Below, piece by piece: positions 57,141-64,000 of a DNA stretch of 64,000 bases. The stretch covers positions 1,112,501 to 1,176,500 of the forward strand of contig JACVTC010000015.1 of the NCBI GenBank assembly GCA_016946835.1, read 5' to 3'. This DNA is from Neocallimastix lanati (nom. inval.). Lineage: Eukaryota > Neocallimastigomycota > Neocallimastigomycetes > Neocallimastigales > Neocallimastigaceae. Made by a program: the position numbers and the translations under genes. Positions within the stretch are counted from its first letter, which is position 1. Each line of letters starts with the position of its first letter. Below the pieces are notes generated by a model. It did not search any database and had not been told where the DNA came from. It was given only the letters and a program-made list of their open reading frames with translations.

Positions 57141-57418
57141 TTTATTTTAGACTAGGAATAAACTTTATTTAATAATATTTTTTTTTTAAAAAAATACATG
57201 AAGTTTAAATACATGAAATTTTTTTTTTTTATATTAATATTAAAAAACTACGTTATGAGATTCGAGGACGTAATGGCCTCTAACTCTTCCCATTCATCGA
57301 AGAAAACTCCATGTGGATGAAAATTATCATTCGAATCTGTATCAGAATTTCTTCTTTGCCTTATCGTTACGACGTCGACGCTCTTGACAACGGTAGGTCT
57401 AACACTATACAAATCGAT
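57106..57418 (-). mobile_element. 5'-truncated LINE C copy
   Basis: Poly-A tail (T run 57106-57138), then about 280 bases nearly identical to the 3' end of LINE C at 61585-61862, ending sharply after caaatcgat. Only the last 50 or so codons of the protein and the 3' tail are present. Near-identity implies a recent insertion. It lies in the 3' untranslated region of LINE A. Confidence 0.88.
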
Positions 57419-60400
57419 TTATTAAATTTTATTTTAAAAAATACATGTAGGTGAAAAGTACATAAGAAATTAAAAATAAAAAATTAAAAAATAAAAAAAA
57501 TAAAAAAGCTCGAAAATACTATGTATGTATTTCGGCAAGTTGTACTATGCAGGAATTTTTCCCTTCCTAACAAATAAAAAAGAAATAAAATTTAGAAGTA
57601 ACATCTTTAAAATAGATAGTGTGGTGTCCACTAAACTCTCCCCGGATTCATCATTTATTGAACTACTAGGGCAAGATTCGTCCTTCGTAGAAATAGATGA
57701 CGATCCTGTATTATCATTATGTCTTATCAGTACGACGTCGACGCTCTTGGATAAGTTTGGTATTTTGCAATACCTATCAAATAATAGCTCAAACGAACTA
57801 CTAATGATAGGTATTGCACTTGTTAAGAATTCCGCCAAGCCCACAATTTTTGGAACAGGTGACTCAGATGAACCTTTGAAAAGTAGTTCATTTAATTGTC
57901 TCTGTTCCCCACTATCGAAATATAGCTCATTTAAAACTAAAGTTCCACCAAGAAGGAACAAGTATATATAATGATTGATATAATCTTCAAAATTAGAAAT
58001 AGAGTCATAGGAAGAAAGAGGATTAAACGCTCTAATCTTCCTAAGGAATAAAACATAGAGATCATCGATGAAATTTAAAGAATTCCATCTAAAAGATGCA
58101 AGAGCATCGCATTTAAAAATCCAATGTTCAAAAGATTGTTTATCTTCGCCACAACAGGGGCAATACTTGGGACAATCTTCTGAAACTCTACCCATTCTAA
58201 TAGCAATAGTAGTATTGTATTTATAACCACAGCGTAAACGAATAATCCACGAAAACCCTAAGTTGAATTGGGGATATTTTAAGCTAAGCATAATTATAGC
58301 TTTATTGTTTGAGAACTTATTACAATCGTAATTTTGACCTTTAATACCTTGAAATATGGAAACTGATTTCCAGTAACGTTCTAAAATATCGTCATATTTT
58401 TCACATTTATATTTTTTGATTTTTTTATACAGAGTTCTTGATTCTTTAGTCCAGGAATAATGATGCATTTTGGGAATAGATTTAATAAGATCCTTTATAA
58501 TACAGTTTGATTTACTCCATTTTGCAAATGATTTAATCTGTAAGGCTGCGCAGACACCAGCAATAGGAGGAATGCTTAGATCTCGAGATAAAGCATAAGT
58601 ACTCATAGTAGAATTATGTCTAATATAGTCATTGTCTTCTGAACTTGTTTTACCATTTTTAGAGAAGGAGCCGATACACCAAAATAGACCAGTATTAATT
58701 AATGTTTGAATTCTGGCCGTTCTGGATTTGTTTGAACCAAGTAAAGGAGAATAATAAATTACTTTACTAATAACAAAGAATTGAAGAACTTTTTTCTTGT
58801 ATGCAATAGGGATAAGTTTATTTGAGAAGAAATGTGTAAATGAAAGAAGGGATTTTCTAACTTTAAAATGCATGTGAGATATAATGTGTTCTAGTAAGAG
58901 ATCATCAGAAAAAGGAATACCAAGATAAATATAACTAGAAACTTTAGGAATAGCATTCATTCCTAAATAGAAGGTTGGGTCACTATAGTTTGGAGGAGAT
59001 TGGAAGTTCATTGGTTTTATAACCATAGTTGCACATTTTTCAATACCAAAAGTCATTTCATTTAAATTAGCCCATCTATGTACCTTTTTTAGTAATTTTT
59101 CTAAATTTTTTGCACTTGGAGCAATGAGAACAACATCATCAGCAAAGAGTCCACCACAACACTTTTTTCTTCCAATATTAACACCATACTTTTCACAGTC
59201 ATTTAATATATCATTGATGAATAAATTGAATAAAATTGGAGATAATGGACAACCTTGACTAACACCTCTTTTAATAGGAAATTCATTTGATAACATTGAA
59301 TCAAATCGAGCACGAGCTTTAGATGAAGTATATAAATTACATAGAAAATCAAAACATTTACCACGTACTCCATAACGATATAATTTAGTAAGAATGTTAA
59401 AAATAGGAACTGAATCATAAGCTTTTTTAAGATCTAAAAAGGCTAAATATGTGAATTTTCCTTGAAATTTTCTTCTTTGGCATATTTCTCTAACGGAAAT
59501 GAATAAACTAATGCATTCTTCACGGTTGCGAAAGCCAAATTGTTCAGGTCTAATGAAATTGTGTGAGAGTGCGTAAGAAGATATTCTATTTGTTACAATT
59601 TTTGAAATGATTTTCAGTCCAACGTTAATGAGAGAAATACCTCGATAATTACTACAATCTGATAGGTCGCCTTTCTTAGGGATTGATACAATAGAAGCTG
59701 AGTTCCATTTTTTAGGAAAAGACTCATTCCATATTTTATTAAAAATCAATTTAAGACATTTTCCAGCAGCAGGATGTGTTTCTAGTAATTCTTCATTGCA
59801 AAACAGAGCTTTGTAGAATTCAATCGGGATACCATCGGGGCCGGGCGCTTTGTTGTTTTTCATAGATGAAATAGTTTTTTTAATATCGTCAATCGTAATG
59901 GGATCGTTGATATTCCAGGTAGAGGATCTAAGACTAATATTCCTTAAAGCATGGATCCAGAAGTTACGATTAAGGCTGTGACCTGAGGGATCAGAAGCTA
60001 GATCTTTATAATATTCAGCCCATCTATCTAATTGTTTAGTAGGAGAGATAATATCTTGACCAAATTTAGATTTTATGCAAGTAGGGGAGGTAGATGAATA
60101 CGATGGTTTAGCCATTTTTTTTAAACATCTCCAACCATTTTTGAAATCTTTATTCAAAAAATAATTACCAATTTTTACTATATTAGCTTTAAATCTAGCA
60201 GAACGAAATTTGCTCTTTGTTTTCTTGATTAATTTGCAAAGTTTTTCATATTTATTAAATTGTTCAAGGTAATTATCAACATTTTCACAGTTATTTCGAA
60301 ATGCAATATGTTTTTCATGAGACAGTTTTTTAATGTAATAAGGACAATGAAAAGCAGAGCCCTTTAAATTTGTTGGAATGAAAGCCGTAATATCCTTCCC

Positions 60401-61560
60401 GATATTATTTGCTGTATTGATAAATTTTTCTACCATTTCATCAGCCGTGAGCGAATTGTAATGAGAATCATGAGAATCGAGGTCATTTGCTAAGATTGAA
60501 AAATAATTATGTGATAAAATATCTGAATTTTTTGTTTTACAAATATGTGTAGACCATTTAGAAACTTTAGCAGGCCTTATAAAGCCATTGGAGAGAACTT
60601 TGTTGCAAGAAAGTATAATAGGTTTATGATCAGAAATACCATAAAATGAAGTGCAAACCGAGGTTTTATTAAAATGAGCTGCCAAAGCCTCATTATATAT
60701 GACATGGTCAATACAAGATGATCTAGAACCTTTGGCATAAGTAAATTTATTACCATATAAGGGAGCAATATACCAATTAGGAAAATTATTTGAAATGTAT
60801 GTTTTGATCTTCTTTAATGACATGTTAAAATCACCAACAAGGACAGCAGGAACGTTTTTTCTATTGTGAAAACGTAACCATTGAGAAAGTTCATCAAAAG
60901 CAGCTAGTCTTTCTTCCTTCCATTTGCTTTGAGGGAAGTAGATATTACCAATAGTACATTTTTGATTCAAGAAAGAAGTAATATTTACTGAAATGATATA
61001 TTTGTATAAAAACGGTTCTTGGAAAAAAGAGCACGAAGAATGAACACCAATAAAGAGTCCTCTCATACCAGGGATTTTAGGATTAGCTCTAAGGAAAACT
61101 GAGTTGTAATATGGAATTAATGGTGATGAAACATCTTTTGGAAGATATTTACTTTTTCCAGTTTCTTGTAAACAGATACATATAGGTTTGAAAATAGAGT
61201 TGAGATATAAAATGCTATCACGTTTTTCAGTATTCCAACCGTTAATATTCCAACTAACACAGAGATTAAAGAAAGAAGAATTTGAATTTAGATGGCTAGA
61301 GAAAAAATCTTTCTCCATAGGATTAAGTTCAACATCAATATTATTAGATTTTCTTGACTTGTTCATTTGTTTAAGTTTATTACACAAGGTCCAGGTAATT
61401 TTAGCTGTTTCAGGAATTTTATCTCTTAAGAAATCTAAAACATCGAAAAATTTGAGATCATTTTTGTGTTTATTAACCCTAATAATGAAGTATGAGCCGT
61501 ACCTTGGAGAAAAAAGTTTTTTAGCATATGGAATAATTTCATTGTAGTTAGGGATCTTAC
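57419..61560 (-). mobile_element. LINE A, nearly full-length non-LTR retrotransposon
   Basis: Minus strand. One long open frame plus a 3' untranslated stretch (57419-57544) that resembles the LINE C tail. The 5' side is cut where the poly-A tail of LINE C starts (61561). The frame stays open up to the cut, including the end of an N-terminal RNA-binding-like domain, so the ORF was longer. No terminal poly-A of its own is visible because the truncated LINE C copy lies there. Confidence 0.9.
57545..61387 (-). CDS. LINE A endonuclease-reverse transcriptase
   Basis: 1280 residues from a TTG-initiated reading, and open for about 57 more codons upstream to the cut at 61560. N-terminal AP endonuclease: NLCVSWNINGW (41-51), catalytic E75 in LQETG, GDFNMS near 187, SDHKPI near 252. 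Reverse transcriptase: APGPDG near 516, GFRNREECISLF, AFLDLKKAYDSV, GVSQGCPLSPILFNLF, FADDVVL near 752. C-terminal zinc knuckle CPCCG...EHWIFKC near 1077 and a conserved end (VDVVLIRHND). No RNase H domain. This is the enzyme set for target-primed reverse transcription. The clade (L1, Tad or relatives) is undecided. The frame has no internal stop, so this is the best-preserved LINE copy in the window. Confidence 0.92.
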   Translation of the reverse strand: MCNKLKQMNKSRKSNNIDVELNPMEKDFFSSHLNSNSSFFNLCVSWNINGWNTEKRDSILYLNSIFKPICICLQETGKSKYLPKDVSSPLIPYYNSVFLRANPKIPGMRGLFIGVHSSCSFFQEPFLYKYIISVNITSFLNQKCTIGNIYFPQSKWKEERLAAFDELSQWLRFHNRKNVPAVLVGDFNMSLKKIKTYISNNFPNWYIAPLYGNKFTYAKGSRSSCIDHVIYNEALAAHFNKTSVCTSFYGISDHKPIILSCNKVLSNGFIRPAKVSKWSTHICKTKNSDILSHNYFSILANDLDSHDSHYNSLTADEMVEKFINTANNIGKDITAFIPTNLKGSAFHCPYYIKKLSHEKHIAFRNNCENVDNYLEQFNKYEKLCKLIKKTKSKFRSARFKANIVKIGNYFLNKDFKNGWRCLKKMAKPSYSSTSPTCIKSKFGQDIISPTKQLDRWAEYYKDLASDPSGHSLNRNFWIHALRNISLRSSTWNINDPITIDDIKKTISSMKNNKAPGPDGIPIEFYKALFCNEELLETHPAAGKCLKLIFNKIWNESFPKKWNSASIVSIPKKGDLSDCSNYRGISLINVGLKIISKIVTNRISSYALSHNFIRPEQFGFRNREECISLFISVREICQRRKFQGKFTYLAFLDLKKAYDSVPIFNILTKLYRYGVRGKCFDFLCNLYTSSKARARFDSMLSNEFPIKRGVSQGCPLSPILFNLFINDILNDCEKYGVNIGRKKCCGGLFADDVVLIAPSAKNLEKLLKKVHRWANLNEMTFGIEKCATMVIKPMNFQSPPNYSDPTFYLGMNAIPKVSSYIYLGIPFSDDLLLEHIISHMHFKVRKSLLSFTHFFSNKLIPIAYKKKVLQFFVISKVIYYSPLLGSNKSRTARIQTLINTGLFWCIGSFSKNGKTSSEDNDYIRHNSTMSTYALSRDLSIPPIAGVCAALQIKSFAKWSKSNCIIKDLIKSIPKMHHYSWTKESRTLYKKIKKYKCEKYDDILERYWKSVSIFQGIKGQNYDCNKFSNNKAIIMLSLKYPQFNLGFSWIIRLRCGYKYNTTIAIRMGRVSEDCPKYCPCCGEDKQSFEHWIFKCDALASFRWNSLNFIDDLYVLFLRKIRAFNPLSSYDSISNFEDYINHYIYLFLLGGTLVLNELYFDSGEQRQLNELLFKGSSESPVPKIVGLAEFLTSAIPIISSSFELLFDRYCKIPNLSKSVDVVLIRHNDNTGSSSISTKDESCPSSSINDESGESLVDTTLSILKMLLLNFISFLFVRKGKIPA

Positions 61561-64000
61561 TTTTTTTTTTTTTTTTTTTTTTTTAGACTAGGAATAAACT
61601 TTATTAATAATATTTTTTTTTTTTTTTAAAAAAATACATGAAGTTTAAATACATGAAATTTTTTTTATTTTTTTATATTAATATTAAAAAACTACGTTAT
61701 GAGATTCGAGGACGAAAAGGCCTCTAACTCTTCCCATTCATCGAAGATAACTCCATGTGAATGAAAATTATCATTCGAATCTGTATCAGAATTTCTTCTT
61801 TGCCTTATCGTTACGACGTCGACGCTCTTGACAACGGTAGGTCTAACACTATACAAATCGATCATGGTGTAAAAATCACCAATCACAATAGGCATAACGT
61901 TAGTAAGGAATTCCACAAGCCCCACAAAATATGAAATCGGGAAAGAAGACTCGTTCGAAGGTGATTGAAAAATATTATTAATATATCGCCTTCTTTCCCC
62001 TGAGCCGATCTTTAAGATTTCAAATACTGCATTTCCGCCAAGAAGGAGACACAGCACGTAAAAATTGATATTATCATCAAAATCTTCCTCTTTATCATCA
62101 GGAATGTTCAATGATTTCTCATGAACAATAAGAGAAAAATTAATAAAAATTTCATCAACAAAGGGAATGAAATGTTGCCTAAATTCTTCAAATTTAGGAC
62201 ATAAAAGTATCCAGTGTGTAAAACTAGGTATGCTGTTACTCTCACCACAACAAGGGCAGTATGTTGGGCAATTTTCTGATACTAGATTACTTTTAACATA
62301 CGTTTTTACATCAAATTTGAATCCACATTTAATTCGTCCAATCCAAAAAAAATCCAAGAGAAAATTGTGAATATTTAAGTGAAAGACGTTGAATAAATTT
62401 TTTAAAACCAAATTTAAATTTCTTGTATTTTGTAGATCTGATCGCAGGAGTGCTTGAATAATGAATATTTTCCCAGTAAAACTTCCTTATTTCTCCAGGA
62501 AGTTTATTATTGTGCTTGTGTACTGCTAAACTCCGTGCTTTTTTCGTCCATGAATAGTGAGAGAGTGTAGGTATATTTTTGACTAAATGAGAAATAATAC
62601 AAGAAGAATCTTTCCACTTTTTAAAACATCGAATCATCGCCTTAGCACAAAAACTAGCTATAGGAGGTATAGAAAGTTCCTTAGACATATTGTAAATTGA
62701 AGTATTGGAGGTTTTATTTTTAAATCCGAAACTCCAATACAAACCTCGATTAAAAGCAGTTTGAGCTTTTTCAGTATTCTTTTTATTTGAACCAAGTAAG
62801 GGAGCATAATAAAGAACTGAACTAAGGACAAAAGAAACTAGTATACGAGTTTTAAAGTAGAAAGGAACATTCCTATTGGTTAAAAAACTAAAGAAAGAGT
62901 TAACTGTATAATTAATTTTACTATTCATCTTAGCAATAATAGGTTTTAAATCCAACGATTCATTAAAAGGTATACCAAGATATGTATATTGATTAGTGCT
63001 TGGTATATAGTTCATACCAAGTCTAAAAGTAGGATTTTCATAATGTCTTGAAGGTATAAAATTCTTTGGTTTAACAACTAGTGTAGCGCATTTTATTGAT
63101 TCCAAAGGTCATTTCATTTTTAATACCCCAATCATGAGCGATATTCAAAAGGTTTTTAAGTGAAGATTTTGTAGGAGCTTATAATACAATATCATCAGCA
63201 AATAATCCACCACAACACTTTTTCTTTTCAGTAATCACACCTTAACTTTTACATTTATCAAAAATATCATTGATAAATATATTGAATAAAATAGGAGAGA
63301 GAGGACACCCTTGGCGAACACCACGGTGTATTGGAAATTCTTTTGAAAGTTTACCATTAAAGTTTGCACGAGCTTTCGAGGTAAGGTATAGATTAGTAAT
63401 GAATTGAAGGCATTTACCACGAATACCAAGATTATTTAGTTTAGTAAGTATATTGTAAATTGGAACTGAATCATAAGCTTTTTTAAGGTCAAGAAAGGCA
63501 AGAAAGGTAAATTTATCCTTAAATTTTCTTCTTTGACAAATTTCACGAATGGATACAAATAAACTAATACATTCTTCTTTATTTCTAAAAACCAAACTGT
63601 TCTGGTCTAATTATTCCATTAGAAAAAGCATAGTCCGATATTCTTTTAGTGACAATTTTTGATAGAATTTTTAAACCTACATTGATGAGTGAAATACCAC
63701 GATAATTATTACAATCTGAAAGATCCCCTTTTTTAGGAATAGAAACAATAGAAGCAGAGTTCCATTCATTAGGAAAGTCACCATCCCAAATTTTATTAAA
63801 AAGTAATAACAGACACTTTGCACAATCGGAATAAGTAACCTCTTGATTAGAGTCATCCTGAGAAGAAGTTCTACTCTCAGAATTAAAAAAATGCTTTAAA
63901 AAAAAATTCTGTAGGTATACCATCAGGACCAGGTGCTTTGTTATTTTTCATTGAAAGAACAGTTGAATGAATTTCTGACATGGAAATAGGTTGATTAATA
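61561..64000 (-). mobile_element. LINE C, broken copy running off the right edge
   Basis: Minus strand. Poly-A tail (T run 61561-61584), a roughly 105-bp 3' untranslated region starting agactaggaataaac, then the LINE protein from its C-terminus back to the start of the reverse transcriptase at the edge. Several frame changes and stops. It is the same family as the truncated copy at 57106-57418 and a sister of LINE A. Confidence 0.9.
61692..63923 (-). pseudogene. LINE C reverse transcriptase and C-terminal domain, broken
   Basis: Pieces in order along the minus strand: 63923-63585 (KGDLSDCNNYRGISLINVG, RT palm start), 63595-63242 (LFVSIREICQRRKF, AFLDLKKAYDSV, GCPLSPILFNIF), a gap holding the FADDIVL catalytic motif interrupted by stops near 63245 and 63183, 63105-62329 (thumb and connection, VLYYAPLLGSN) and 62411-61692 (CGFKFD, CPCCGESNSIPSFTHWILLC, GLVEFLTNVMPIV, VDVVTIRQ). 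At least four frame changes or stops. Further pieces continue to the window edge, where KNNKAPGPDGIP-type sequence is readable. Not expected to make active enzyme. Confidence 0.88.

Noticed and set aside
57525-57971. 148-residue plus-strand frame near the end of LINE A
   Set aside because: Antisense to the well-supported LINE A protein and without recognisable features.

Overview
The window looks like a piece of a very AT-rich fungal genome, most likely an anaerobic gut fungus (Neocallimastigomycota). The reasons are extreme A+T content with long homopolymers and ATT/TAA tracts, short AT-rich introns with a TACTAAT-type branch site, a class C GPCR whose ectodomain is a bacterial-type solute-binding domain (a combination known from these fungi), and a tandem array of sugar porters. 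Codon choice is sharply biased in the transporters (GGT, CTT, GTC), as in highly expressed genes. The assignment is inference from content; no marker gene (rRNA, tubulin) is present.

Positions 1-20,211 are a pile of LTR retrotransposons. Element 1 (Ty3/gypsy) runs in from the left edge and ends in LTR A. A second LTR of the same family (B), then element 2 (related Ty3/gypsy, 5460-19319), then an unrelated solo LTR (C) follow head to tail. All junctions carry TTTA/TTTAT. Element 2 is itself hit twice: by a solo LTR (8544-9312, repeat CGCAC) and by a whole-length chromodomain Ty3/gypsy element (11375-18157, repeat GCTCT) with near-identical LTRs and a predicted Tf1/sushi-type self-primer. Positions 20,492-22,911 hold a decayed Mutator-like (MULE) DNA transposon with inverted ends and a FLYWCH/MULE transposase.

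Positions 24,669-44,610 are a sugar-transporter array. Five single-exon genes encode 505-residue MFS sugar porters; four are identical in protein and the first differs at three residues. Two lie on the minus strand and three on the plus strand around a 4 kb AT-rich centre, and a sixth copy survives only as a C-terminal scrap next to a LINE remnant. A conserved TATA-like box lies about 100-140 bases before every intact start codon. At 45,090-47,876, on the minus strand, sits a 928-residue receptor: signal peptide, solute-binding domain, seven membrane helices and a low-complexity cytoplasmic tail. A sensor for a small extracellular ligand next to an uptake array is the most suggestive functional pairing here.

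From 48 kb to 53 kb lie duplicated AT-rich modules, long microsatellites, a four-exon gene for a four-helix membrane protein (50,431-51,461; protein derived here by splicing the exons) and a scrap of a Ty1/copia-type Gag. From 53.5 kb to the right edge the window is a head-to-tail stack of non-LTR (LINE) retrotransposons, all on the minus strand. In it the poly(A) tail of one copy repeatedly abuts the cut 5' end of the next; one copy keeps a 1280-residue endonuclease-reverse transcriptase frame that is open throughout.
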